Origin: Desulfovibrio sp. JC010 | GTDB taxonomy: Bacteria; Desulfobacterota; Desulfovibrionia; Desulfovibrionales; Desulfovibrionaceae | Assembly: GCF_010470675.1 (NCBI RefSeq) | Contig: NZ_VOIQ01000001.1 | Coordinates: 62,001 to 126,000, forward strand | Reading direction: 5' to 3' | DNA length: 64,000 nucleotides | Part shown: positions 43,515 to 52,774 of the stretch, in pieces | How positions within the stretch are numbered: the stretch's first letter is position 1 | How the letters are laid out: every line of letters begins with the position of its first letter | Translations under genes and position numbers: made by a program | Notes under the pieces: generated by a model | What the model was told of the DNA's origin: nothing | The model's input: the letters and a program-made list of their open reading frames with translations, nothing else | The model's database searches: none

Positions 43515-44603
43515 TTAATTTTCTTTTATTTCAAGTTTAGATAAAAATTCTTCAGCATCTTCATCGCCATTACCAGATGCTCTTTGCAACAATTTAATTG
43601 CTTCAACTTTATTTTTTTCTGCATCTTCTTCTAAAAGTTTTTTAGCAAATTCAAATTGTGCATACGAAACATCAAGATTATCTAATTCATTATAAATTAA
43701 CTTTGCTTTTAAAACATCTTTTTCGATTCCAATTCCCCGATAAAAATAATCTGCGATCATTATTTTGCTAGCTATGTCCCCTTTAGATGCACCTATCTTT
43801 GCCCATTTATATGCTAGGCCAAAATCCTTAACATTACACATTCCCGTATAGTAATAAAAAGAAAGCACTCCCATAGACTGAACATATCCTTTGTGTGCAG
43901 CCTCCTTAAACAAAGAAAAAGACAAACTACAGTTTTTAAGAACTCCCGTCCCTTTTCTATAGAGCAATCCAAGTTCATATGCTGCTTTCGCTGACCCGAG
44001 CTTCTCGGCCATAGCATACCACTCAGCAGACTTCCTATAGTCAACATCGCCACCCAGTCCTTCCTTGCACAAATACCCAAGTCTCAATTGAGCAGGAATA
44101 TTTCCCTCAAGAGCTATCTCCTCCAACGAATCACGTTCGGCAGAATAGTTAGAAACAAAATCGTAAAAACCACCACGTGTATAAAATACAAACTTGCCAT
44201 ATGAAAAATCTAAAGCAACACCGATTAAAATTAGAATACATAAAACATTAATTACTAAAGAGACTATCGGTCGAGGCTTTTTCAAACTGGAAGGTTCATA
44301 ATCAAACTTCAAAAATAATCGGAAAGAAGTCTTATACTTTCCGATTAAAAAACTCAGCCTTGTTGAGATATTCCTTTTTTGTCTATCTGCATCAACTATT
44401 TCAGAAACAAAGATACAATAGTCAGTCAACATACCAAGTAAAGGAAAAAACAAAGCAATTACGCTATAGCTGATTTCATCTACCCCGACAAAAAACAACA
44501 AAAAGATTACTAATCCTTGTATTGTATAAAGAAATCGGTTGATCAATTTCAAAACAAACACCCCTTCCCCCCTTACCAAACAACAAACAAAGGAGACAAG
44601 CAT
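43515..44603 (-). CDS. Membrane-anchored Sel1-repeat protein
   Basis: The 362-residue protein has hydrophobic segments at residues 20-60 and 115-135 and then Sel1-like/TPR repeats (about 160-360), for example AQLRLGYLCKEGLGG, AKAAYELGLLYRKGTGV, YVQSMGVLSFYYYTGM and ASKIMIADYFYRGIGI. Such repeats mediate protein contacts. The start at 44603 has AAGGAG 8 bases upstream; a GTG at 44561 with a G-rich tract is the alternative. The gene is markedly AT-richer than its neighbours, suggesting transfer. Confidence 0.8.
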   Translation of the reverse strand: MLVSFVCCLVRGEGVFVLKLINRFLYTIQGLVIFLLFFVGVDEISYSVIALFFPLLGMLTDYCIFVSEIVDADRQKRNISTRLSFLIGKYKTSFRLFLKFDYEPSSLKKPRPIVSLVINVLCILILIGVALDFSYGKFVFYTRGGFYDFVSNYSAERDSLEEIALEGNIPAQLRLGYLCKEGLGGDVDYRKSAEWYAMAEKLGSAKAAYELGLLYRKGTGVLKNCSLSFSLFKEAAHKGYVQSMGVLSFYYYTGMCNVKDFGLAYKWAKIGASKGDIASKIMIADYFYRGIGIEKDVLKAKLIYNELDNLDVSYAQFEFAKKLLEEDAEKNKVEAIKLLQRASGNGDEDAEEFLSKLEIKEN

Positions 44604-44662
44604 ACGCCCATCTCCTTCGTTCCATTAATCAACAAACCTTACACGCCAGACAGCACAATAAC

Positions 44663-45649
44663 CTACTCCAAAGTAAACCCGAACTCGCCCTGCCCTTCCT
44701 GCTTTTTAGAACCCTTGGCAGCCCCACCGTTTCCCTTAACCTTGCCGTAAACACTCATGGCTGTACCGACCATAGAGGCTACATCACCTGCTTCGGCGGG
44801 CAGAATCAGAGTTGTTGATTCCTTGGCAAGTCCTTCAAAGGCTTCTACGTAGCGTTCAGCCACACGCAGTGAAGCAGCGTCCGCACCGCCTTCTGTTTGA
44901 AGGGTTTCCCCCACAACTGTCAGGGCCTTGGCTTTAGCTGTAGCAACCATGGTTATGGCTCCGGCCTTACCGCGGGCTTCGTTCACCAGCCGTTCACGTT
45001 CACCCTCACTCTTGAGCACCTCATCGAGCTTGGCGGCCTCGGCTTTGTTGATGGTAGCCTGCTTTTCACCTTCACTGCGGGCAATGTCAGCACGCTTCTG
45101 GCGTTCGGCGATCATCTGGGTTTCCATGGCCGCTTTCACGCTGTCCGGCGGAGTGATGTCCTTGATTTCGTAGCGCAGGACCTTGATTCCCCAAGAAGCG
45201 GCGGCAGCATCGATAGCTTCGACAACCTGAGCGTTGATGGAGTCACGTTCCTCAAATGTTTTATCCAGCGCAAGCTTACCGACACAGGACCTCAGCGCAG
45301 TCTGGGCCAGCTGGGAGGCCGCATATCGATAATTGTCGATACCGTAAGCCGCAGCTTTGGCATCCTGCACCTGTATAAAGATAAGCCCGTCAACCACCAC
45401 GCTGACGTTATCGCTGGTGATGCAGGTCTGGGGCAGGGTATCGAGAGCTTCCTCCTTAAGGGAAAACTGATAGGCCACACTGTCAATGAACGGAAAAAGA
45501 AAATGAAACCCGGCACCGAGGGTAACCCGGTATTTGCCGAGCCGCTCTACAATAATCTCGGTTTTCTGGGGAACAATGCGTACGGATTTAATAATAATTA
45601 CAATCAAAACCAGTGCAGCAAAAATTACTGCGATCAATCCGGGAGCCAT
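44663..45649 (-). CDS. SPFH/stomatin-family protein (QmcA-like)
   Basis: The 328-residue protein has an N-terminal membrane anchor (5-25) and an SPFH domain (VPQKTEIIVERLGKY, YQFSLKEEALDTLPQTCIT) followed by a coiled coil rich in Ala/Glu (EAAKLDEVLKSEGERERLV). SPFH proteins form ring- or microdomain-type scaffolds in membranes and typically pair with NfeD proteins, as here. AGGAG precedes the ATG. The NfeD gene lies 15 bases upstream and the pair is cotranscribed. Confidence 0.9.
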   Translation of the reverse strand: MAPGLIAVIFAALVLIVIIIKSVRIVPQKTEIIVERLGKYRVTLGAGFHFLFPFIDSVAYQFSLKEEALDTLPQTCITSDNVSVVVDGLIFIQVQDAKAAAYGIDNYRYAASQLAQTALRSCVGKLALDKTFEERDSINAQVVEAIDAAAASWGIKVLRYEIKDITPPDSVKAAMETQMIAERQKRADIARSEGEKQATINKAEAAKLDEVLKSEGERERLVNEARGKAGAITMVATAKAKALTVVGETLQTEGGADAASLRVAERYVEAFEGLAKESTTLILPAEAGDVASMVGTAMSVYGKVKGNGGAAKGSKKQEGQGEFGFTLE

Positions 45650-45664
45650 ATAGCCACTCTCCTT

Positions 45665-46119
45665 TTATATTTTTTCCACAAAGAATGATGTTTTACTTTT
45701 ATCGGTCCAGTTGACTATGCGGACCTGATCACCAACTACAAAATTATGTTTTGACTGGGAAACAGCCTTCCAGAAGGAGCCCCGGTACCTGATCTGACCG
45801 TAGCCTTCAGCATTGAAATCCTTACAGACCTCAGCCAGCGCACCTTCGGGTGAATCATCATAACCGTCCTCGGCTGTGTCGGAAACCTGCCCCTGAAACC
45901 ATCCCATAAAGGACTTGCGCAGGAGCAGCAGACTTGCCACCGAGATAATACAGAAAACAACGACCTGCATAATCAGCGCGTCGCTTGAAAAGTATGCGGC
46001 AACTGCGGCAGCGAAACATCCGAAACCGAAAAAGATCAAAATCATCCCCGGTGCTGCGAGCTCAAGCAATGCCAGCACCAGTCCGGCACCCAGCCAGATC
46101 AACCAGAGTGGAAGTCCAT
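45665..46119 (-). CDS. NfeD-family protein
   Basis: The short NfeD form starts with GTG at 46123 (about 152 residues), with GGAG 6 bases before; the given end may be extended to that codon. It has three membrane helices (LPLWLIWLGAGLVLALLELAAPGMI ... VVFCIISVASLLLL) and a C-terminal OB-fold (GYGQIRYRGSFWKAV, VGDQVRIVNW). It acts with the SPFH partner in membrane quality control or microdomain assembly. No serine-protease domain is fused, so it is the 1b type. Confidence 0.85.
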
Positions 46120-46221
46120 CCACGTGTAACTCCTTGGATCAATTCATTTAAATCAGCACAACCTACACAACGAGAGAATTAAATACATAATAAAATCAAT
46201 TCTTTCAACACCCTAAAAAAA

Positions 46222-47958
46222 TCATCGAAAGCCCGGATGTCCGCTATGCTCTGGAACCGGAGGGACCTCCTTGTGCGAAACGGAAATTGCTTTGACCGCC
46301 CGGAGAACCGTCAAAGCCGCCAGAAGCAGCAACACAATGGAGATAATCCCCAGATCATATGAAGGCTCGGGTCCAGTCAGGTAGCCGCTCTTGGGGGCGA
46401 AAGCCTCCCACCCCAGTGCTGCCGCCGAAGTCAGCAGCATGAACAGGGCCGGAATAAGCGTGTAAAGACGGGGTTTCTTTTGTGAGGACAGATATGCTGT
46501 CACCGTGGTCAGCGCAATTGCGGCGATGAGCTGGTTTGATGCCCCGAAAAGCTTCCAGACGCTTTCCCATGAATTGGTCACCGCCAGAAGATATCCCGGA
46601 ACCAGCATGACCAGAGTTGCCGCCAGCCTGTTTTTCTTCAACAGCGGAATCTTTTCGCCGAGGGTTTCCGCCACCAGAAAACGCCCCAGTCTTGTGCCGG
46701 AATCCAGAGTGGTCAGGATAAAGGACTTGACCATCACCGCCCCCAGCAATCCGGCTATAGGCAGGGTCAGATAGGGAATGTTCATACCGCTGACCAGTTT
46801 GCCGAAACCGTTGCCGAAAGCTACGATCCAGCCTTCTTTCAAGGCACTGCCGAACCACATTCCCGCTGCGGCGGCAGGAGTTCCTTCCGGGGCGGTCCCC
46901 CACTTCAACCCGGCCCCGACGACCATGATTACCATCACCGCCAGCGCACCTTCAACCAGCATTCCGCCGAAAGCCACCGGCTTGCCTGAAGATTCGCGTT
47001 CCAGCTGCCGGGAAGATGTTCCGGTGGAAACCAGGGAATGGAATCCGCTGATGGCCCCGCAGGCTACGATAATAAATAAAATCGGCCAGATGGGCTTATC
47101 CCCTGAGAAGAATTCCCCACGGTGGAACGGAGCATTTATGGTCGGATGCATAACCATGATACTTAGAAACCCAAGCCCCATGCCCACAAACAACTTAACA
47201 GAGGAGATAAAATCACGCGGCTGCAGAATCAGCCAGATGGGTGAGATGGAAGCCAGCAGGCAGTAAAGAGTCAAACAGGTACACCAGAATATGAGGACCG
47301 CCTCTTTGCCCCACGATTCAGGCAGGGCCACTGGAAGGGCATTTCCTACCCAGAGCAGTGCGTAGGCCGCGATGATTCCCAGAGCCATGACGAAAGTCTC
47401 ATTCAGCCCCAAGCGGGTTACGGAGTAGCCCATAACCATGGCAATAACCACCAGACCAAAAGTGGGAATAACCAGCTCCGGCCTGCTCACAAAGGCATCG
47501 GCCACTGAAACCATGAACACTGTCACGACCAGTGTCAGCATCATAAAAACCAATGCCGAGACCAGCCCCTTCCCCACCTGCCCAAGCATGGGTTCGGCCA
47601 AATCATAAATGCCCCGCCCTTTATTGCGCACACTGATCATCATGGTCAGGTAATCGTGAACCGCGCCCATGAAAACCGCACCGATGGCAACCCAGAGCAA
47701 AGTGTATCCCCAACCGAAAATGGATACCGCCAGAATCGGCCCGATGATCGGCCCGGCCCCGGCAATGGAAGCAAAATGGTTGCCCCAGAGCATATGGGTT
47801 TTGCTGGGGTGGTAGTCCACCCCGTCTTCAAGCTCATAAGCGGGTGTTCGCCGGGAATCATCCGGTTCCACCAGTTTTTTCTCAATAAACCGGCCATAAT
47901 AAATATAGCCGAGAACAAACCAGACCAAAGCCGCAATGGTAACCACAAGACTGTTCAT
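46222..47958 (-). CDS. cstA: CstA-family carbon-starvation transporter
   Basis: The 578-residue protein has 15 or so membrane helices and the CstA signatures VDYHPSKTHMLWGNHFASIAGAGPIIGPILA and GFHSLVSTGTSSRQL. CstA/YjiY/BtsT members import peptides or pyruvate during carbon shortage; the substrate here is not fixed. GGAG lies 6 bases before the ATG. The exported nitrilase-family gene ends 17 bases upstream, so they are probably cotranscribed. Confidence 0.88.
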   Translation of the reverse strand: MNSLVVTIAALVWFVLGYIYYGRFIEKKLVEPDDSRRTPAYELEDGVDYHPSKTHMLWGNHFASIAGAGPIIGPILAVSIFGWGYTLLWVAIGAVFMGAVHDYLTMMISVRNKGRGIYDLAEPMLGQVGKGLVSALVFMMLTLVVTVFMVSVADAFVSRPELVIPTFGLVVIAMVMGYSVTRLGLNETFVMALGIIAAYALLWVGNALPVALPESWGKEAVLIFWCTCLTLYCLLASISPIWLILQPRDFISSVKLFVGMGLGFLSIMVMHPTINAPFHRGEFFSGDKPIWPILFIIVACGAISGFHSLVSTGTSSRQLERESSGKPVAFGGMLVEGALAVMVIMVVGAGLKWGTAPEGTPAAAAGMWFGSALKEGWIVAFGNGFGKLVSGMNIPYLTLPIAGLLGAVMVKSFILTTLDSGTRLGRFLVAETLGEKIPLLKKNRLAATLVMLVPGYLLAVTNSWESVWKLFGASNQLIAAIALTTVTAYLSSQKKPRLYTLIPALFMLLTSAAALGWEAFAPKSGYLTGPEPSYDLGIISIVLLLLAALTVLRAVKAISVSHKEVPPVPEHSGHPGFR

Positions 47959-47975
47959 GCTTCACTCCACTCAAG

Positions 47976-49094
47976 TTAACGCGGTATTTCCTTACCATCC
48001 TTATGAACCGGATATTCATACCCGCCCTTCAGGAAATCGACTTTGGTTTTGAGCAGTTCATTGTAAAGATCAGGTCTGCGGTCCTTCAGATAATAGTAAT
48101 CCTGTTCAGGATGAGTCGGGCCGTAATATTCAGGAATGATGTCGGCTATGAGCATGGTATCCTGCTGGTGCCCGGCCTTGACGATGATATCCCCGTGGGG
48201 ACCGATGATTATGCTGTTGCCCCGGTAATGCCACTCCCCGGTTTCCCGCTTCTCGTACCCGGCGCGGTTGCTGTAGGCGTAAAAGACGTTATTTGCGTAG
48301 GCAAAGGCAGGCAGCAGCAGAGTCGAAATGTCAGGATAGGGAACATCGCTGCGTTTGCCGTTGGGCATGGTGTAATAACAGTCAGCGGCAGTAGGACCGA
48401 CGATGAGCTTCGCACCCTGCAAGGCGAGGGAACGGACCAGTTCCGGGAATTCATTTTCATAGCAATTGAGCACACCCACCGGAAAACCGAACACCTTAAA
48501 CATTTTGGGCGGAGTGTCACCGAATGACCAGTTAGCCCGCTCCTGCCCGGCATAAAGCTGCACCTTGCGATAACTGTCCAAAAGCTCGCCATGCTCATTA
48601 ATGATGGCGATGGAATCAAAATACTGCATGCCCGCCTTGGTTTTGGCCTTTTCCGCATAAGGCACGATCAAAGCCATATTCAGTTTTTTGGCAACACCAC
48701 GAGCCCGGCTGATACTGGGACCGTCCTTAAACTCTGCAACTTTTTTGGCCTGCTCCGGGCTTAATGTGTACCCGGTCACATAGAGCTCAGGAAAGGAAAG
48801 CAGCTGCACTCCGCGCTTTTTGGCCAGCCCGGCCACCTTTTCCAACCGATCCATATTTTTAACGGAAGCACCGGGTCCGCAATCGGCCTGTGCCTGATAA
48901 ACACCAAGCCTGATCCCCTTCCCCTCTTCCGGCAACTCACCGTAGACCGAATCCTTAAACATCAGCTTACGGTAGCTGTCCATAACAGTATTCCCATATT
49001 CCGGGGAACAGCAATCCGGACACGGCGGCCCGGCCCACACTGCAGATGCCAGAGCAAACAGAATCATCAGACTAAAGCCGGATATCTTTTTCAT
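47976..49094 (-). CDS. Exported carbon-nitrogen hydrolase (nitrilase superfamily)
   Basis: The 372-residue protein has the nitrilase triad: Glu in SFPELYVTGY, Lys in YRKVQLY and Cys in GVLNCYENEFPE. A signal peptide (MKKISGFSLMILFALASAVWA) precedes a Cys-rich short segment (CPDCC), so it should be exported, unlike most family members. GGAGG 5 bases before the ATG at 49094 fixes the start. It probably hydrolyses an amide or nitrile in the periplasm, supplying a carbon or nitrogen source for CstA uptake; this link is inference. No conventional lipobox is present. Confidence 0.8.
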   Translation of the reverse strand: MKKISGFSLMILFALASAVWAGPPCPDCCSPEYGNTVMDSYRKLMFKDSVYGELPEEGKGIRLGVYQAQADCGPGASVKNMDRLEKVAGLAKKRGVQLLSFPELYVTGYTLSPEQAKKVAEFKDGPSISRARGVAKKLNMALIVPYAEKAKTKAGMQYFDSIAIINEHGELLDSYRKVQLYAGQERANWSFGDTPPKMFKVFGFPVGVLNCYENEFPELVRSLALQGAKLIVGPTAADCYYTMPNGKRSDVPYPDISTLLLPAFAYANNVFYAYSNRAGYEKRETGEWHYRGNSIIIGPHGDIIVKAGHQQDTMLIADIIPEYYGPTHPEQDYYYLKDRRPDLYNELLKTKVDFLKGGYEYPVHKDGKEIPR

Positions 49095-49315
49095 ATTGTC
49101 CTCCAAAACGGGTTTTCAGCTGCCGGGATAGACAGATACTGAGGAAGAATAACAGAAATCATTTAGAGAGGCACGGGGAAACCGGATTACGAAAGGACTA
49201 AAAAAATACTGACAGCAAAACTAATATATCTCTTACAATACATATTTTCGTTGGAATAATTTAAACCTTTCGGCTATACTCCCGGATAAATTTATTTTCA
49301 TAAAGTTGAGGATTC

Positions 49316-50389
49316 ATGACCTTTAATAAAAGCAAGTCCACCCCCTGTACAAGTAAAGATATATTACCCTGCAACCATAAAAACTGTATATTCTCCGGCA
49401 ACAGACCCATGTGTGTTGACCTGGAACGGGCCGGTGTTCCGAATCAGGGAAAATGGAGATCCCTGATTTTATACTTCAGAAGTCTGGGAGATCAGGCCCA
49501 TCTGGAACAAGACCAGCAAAAAGACCTGCAACAACTTGTCATCCGCACAATTCAAGCCCGTGACTATTCAGACCAATGCTACCGGGACCTGATTCAGAAC
49601 ATGCAGGACATCATTAACACCCCGCTGCAACGCAAACTGCAAGAGGCGTTACTGGAGACAATGAGCATTGCAAACGAATACAGCAGTGTCCTGAGTAAAA
49701 ACAAGAACCGGGTTTCCGACCTCGGCGAAAACACCGTACGCGACATTGAATCCGGGGTTGATCCTGAAACCATGATCGAGAATATCCGTTCTTCTTTCCG
49801 GGAGGTTGTAGCGGGAATGGAAGCGGACATCGCATCCCTGCGGGCAATCACTGACACGGACGGCCTGACCGGTCTCTTCAACCGCCGTGCTCTGGATGCC
49901 TTTCTTTCAGAAATGCTGGACAAAAACGGACCGGAAAACCACAGGCTGCAATTTTTCCTGCTGGATCTGGATCACTTCAAAAAGGTCAATGACACTTTTG
50001 GGCACCCGGTTGGCGATTATGTACTCAAAACCGTGGCTGAAATTTTGAAACAGCCGGGCGAAGCATTTGCAGATCAGAGCGAGCGGGTCTATTTCCCGGC
50101 ACGCTACGGTGGTGAGGAATTTGCCATTTGTCTCAGCGGCTTTACTTTTGACGAGGGAGTTGAGCTTATAGAGAAATTACGAGAGACAATTAAAAGCACA
50201 TATCTGTCAGCAGAAGCAGACAATGGCAAACAGATGCAGATCCAATTAACTGTCAGCGCAGGCATGGCTGAAGGCAATCCTCAATCAGAAAACCCTGCAT
50301 CAGACATTCTGCACCGGGCAGATAAAGCCCTTTATAAAGCCAAACGTAACGGTCGCGACCAGCTGGCAATAGAGAATACCCGCAGCTAA
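49316..50389 (+). CDS. GGDEF-domain diguanylate cyclase
   Basis: The 357-residue protein has an N-terminal Cys-containing segment (CNHKNCIFSGNRPMC), a helical region (about 50-170) and a GGDEF domain (DTDGLTGLFNRRALD; active site GGEEF; DKALYKAKRNGRDQL). It makes c-di-GMP. A canonical I-site RxxD is not evident. GAGGATTC precedes the ATG. It is a single gene between the nitrilase gene (divergent) and the oxidoreductase. Confidence 0.88.
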   Translation: MTFNKSKSTPCTSKDILPCNHKNCIFSGNRPMCVDLERAGVPNQGKWRSLILYFRSLGDQAHLEQDQQKDLQQLVIRTIQARDYSDQCYRDLIQNMQDIINTPLQRKLQEALLETMSIANEYSSVLSKNKNRVSDLGENTVRDIESGVDPETMIENIRSSFREVVAGMEADIASLRAITDTDGLTGLFNRRALDAFLSEMLDKNGPENHRLQFFLLDLDHFKKVNDTFGHPVGDYVLKTVAEILKQPGEAFADQSERVYFPARYGGEEFAICLSGFTFDEGVELIEKLRETIKSTYLSAEADNGKQMQIQLTVSAGMAEGNPQSENPASDILHRADKALYKAKRNGRDQLAIENTRS

Positions 50390-50531
50390 AGTAAGCTCAA
50401 AGCACAACCTGCCCTGATTATCCATTCATAGTGTATCTTTATCGATTTGATTGGTGTATACCTTTTAAAAGACTTTTGTCTTTGTTTCTCGCGTATTGCA
50501 CAAACATTTGCTGTATTTATTTGGGGGACTT

Positions 50532-52712
50532 ATGAAACAGGTTGTACAAACTTTGAAAACAGGTGTTGTTGAAGTAGTGGATGTTCCTGTCCCGACTCTG
50601 CATGACTCATTTGTTTTGGTTCAGACAAAAAAATCCCTGATAAGTGCCGGGACCGAGAAGACTAAGATTGATATAGGCAAAAAAAATTTACTGCAAAAGG
50701 CGAAGGCTCGCCCTGATTTAGTACGCCAAGTGCTGCAAAAGGTTAAATCAGTGGGACTGACGAAGACAATACAAATGGTTAAAACCCGTCTTGGTGCCCC
50801 GAATCCTCTTGGATACAGTCTGGCGGGAGAAGTTATTGCTGTGGGAGGGCTCGTTCAGGGGCTTAAACCGGGAGACCGTGTTGCCTGCGCCGGGGCAGGA
50901 TATGCCAATCATGCTGAGTTCAATTCAATTCCCAAAAATCTGGTATCTCAAATTCCCAAAGGCGTGAGCGATGAAGAGGCTGCCTTCACCACAATGGGGG
51001 CGATAGCTTTGCAGGGAATCCGCTTGGCTGATCCGAAGCTTGGCGAAACTTTTCTTGTTTTGGGTCTGGGCCTTGTAGGGCAACTGACAGTGCAGATGCT
51101 CAAGGCAAACGGTTGTAATGTTATCGGATATGACCTTGTCCGCAATAAGGTGGATTTAGCTGAAGAATATGGCGCAATCGGGGTCAGCGGTAAAACGGAT
51201 CTGGTGCAGGCGTGCCGTGCTTTGACAAAAGAGCGTGGTGTTGATGGTGTTATTGTTTGCGCAGGAACCTCAAGCAATACCCCCATAGAGCAATGCGGCG
51301 TGGTGACTCGTGAGAAGGGACGTGTGGTGGTCGTCGGCGCGGTAAGGATGGATATTCCGAGGGAAGATTATTTTAAAAAAGAAATAAGCGTCGTGATCTC
51401 CAGATCATATGGTCCCGGCAGGTATGATCCATTCTATGAGGAGTCGGGAAATGATTATCCTATAGGTTTTGTACGCTTTACCGAGCAGCGGAATATGGAA
51501 TCATTCTTAGATCTTCTGGCTCAGAAAAAAATAGATGTCACAAAACTCATTACGCACCGATTTATGATTGATGAAGCCTTGGAAGCATACTCGGTGATCG
51601 AAGGCAAAACAAAAGAACCATATCTGGGCATCATAATGGACTATGATGCAAACGTTTCGGTGGAGACCGACCACTCTGTCAGGCGTCATTTTCAGAATGT
51701 CGAAAATGACGCTCTGGGTTTGTCATTATTCGGAGCCGGTAATTACGCAACCGGAACCTTACTACCTCTGCTCCGGGAGATTGACCTTGTTGATTTTGTA
51801 GGGATAGCCACAGCAACAGGAAAGAGTGCCCAGAACGTCGGCGGGAAATATAATTTCAGGTTTTGCGGCGGCGATATTGATTCGCTGCTCTCCCCGGAAG
51901 CAAATGCGGTCATGGTCACAACAAGGCATGACACACATGCTTCTTCCGTAAGGAGGATTCTTGAAGCAAATAAGAGCGTCTATGTTGAAAAACCCCTGGC
52001 TATGACAGTTGCTGAACTCAGCGGGATACACAAGTCTTATCAAAATAGCGAGGGGCAACTCATGGTTGGCTATAACCGGAGATATTCGCCGCTTACTATT
52101 TATATTCAGGACCACTTTAAGGATGTATATGGCCCAAAAATCGTTAATATACGAGTAAATGCCGGATTTATCCCTGACACCCACTGGATTCAGGATCCGA
52201 AAAAAGGCGGGGGAAGGATTATCGGAGAAGCCTGCCACTTCATTGATCTGGCAATGGCATTGGTTGGGGCAAAGCCGATCTCAGTGTATTCAGCAGCAAC
52301 GGCCAAGGATAATAAGTCGCCGCTTTTGAATGATAACGTCATTATTTCGGTTACCTTCGATAATGGCTCCATTGCTTCAATTGTTTATACCGCTGACGGC
52401 TCAAAGGCTATGTCCAAAGAACTTGTGGAAGTATTCGGTGGCGGAAAATCTGCCGTACTAAATGACTTTAAAGATGCGATATGCTTTTCCAGTGCCACAA
52501 AAAGGTCGCAAAAAAAATTGCGCAGTCAGGATAAAGGCCAGCGCAACATGCTAAACTCATGGGTTAACGGCGTCTTGTCCGGCACTCCGGTACTTGATTA
52601 TGAAAGTATCATGTTCAGCAGTCTTGCGACTGTTTTAGCCGTCGAATCACTGACTGTCGGTATGCCCCTAGAAATCGATATGAAGCTTCTGGAACCCGCT
52701 GGGGAGGAATAA
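50532..52712 (+). CDS. Fused zinc-type alcohol dehydrogenase and Gfo/Idh/MocA oxidoreductase
   Basis: The 726-residue protein joins an MDR dehydrogenase (residues 1-370; SAGTEKTKIDIGK, LVLGLGLVGQLTVQ Rossmann motif) to a Gfo/Idh/MocA domain (about 385-720; SLFGAGNYATGTLLPLLREI, EKPLAMT with the conserved Lys). Such bi-domain proteins occur in surface-polysaccharide clusters, often beside heparinase-like and amino-sugar genes; none is adjacent here. GGGGGA lies 5 bases before the ATG. Codon use is more AT-rich than in neighbours such as der and gatB, hinting at transfer. Substrate unknown. Confidence 0.85.
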   Translation: MKQVVQTLKTGVVEVVDVPVPTLHDSFVLVQTKKSLISAGTEKTKIDIGKKNLLQKAKARPDLVRQVLQKVKSVGLTKTIQMVKTRLGAPNPLGYSLAGEVIAVGGLVQGLKPGDRVACAGAGYANHAEFNSIPKNLVSQIPKGVSDEEAAFTTMGAIALQGIRLADPKLGETFLVLGLGLVGQLTVQMLKANGCNVIGYDLVRNKVDLAEEYGAIGVSGKTDLVQACRALTKERGVDGVIVCAGTSSNTPIEQCGVVTREKGRVVVVGAVRMDIPREDYFKKEISVVISRSYGPGRYDPFYEESGNDYPIGFVRFTEQRNMESFLDLLAQKKIDVTKLITHRFMIDEALEAYSVIEGKTKEPYLGIIMDYDANVSVETDHSVRRHFQNVENDALGLSLFGAGNYATGTLLPLLREIDLVDFVGIATATGKSAQNVGGKYNFRFCGGDIDSLLSPEANAVMVTTRHDTHASSVRRILEANKSVYVEKPLAMTVAELSGIHKSYQNSEGQLMVGYNRRYSPLTIYIQDHFKDVYGPKIVNIRVNAGFIPDTHWIQDPKKGGGRIIGEACHFIDLAMALVGAKPISVYSAATAKDNKSPLLNDNVIISVTFDNGSIASIVYTADGSKAMSKELVEVFGGGKSAVLNDFKDAICFSSATKRSQKKLRSQDKGQRNMLNSWVNGVLSGTPVLDYESIMFSSLATVLAVESLTVGMPLEIDMKLLEPAGEE

Positions 52713-52774
52713 ACTGGACGCCATACAACTCTCCAGTCAGACAAAAAGAAATATTGCCATCTTCTTCAAGTCCA

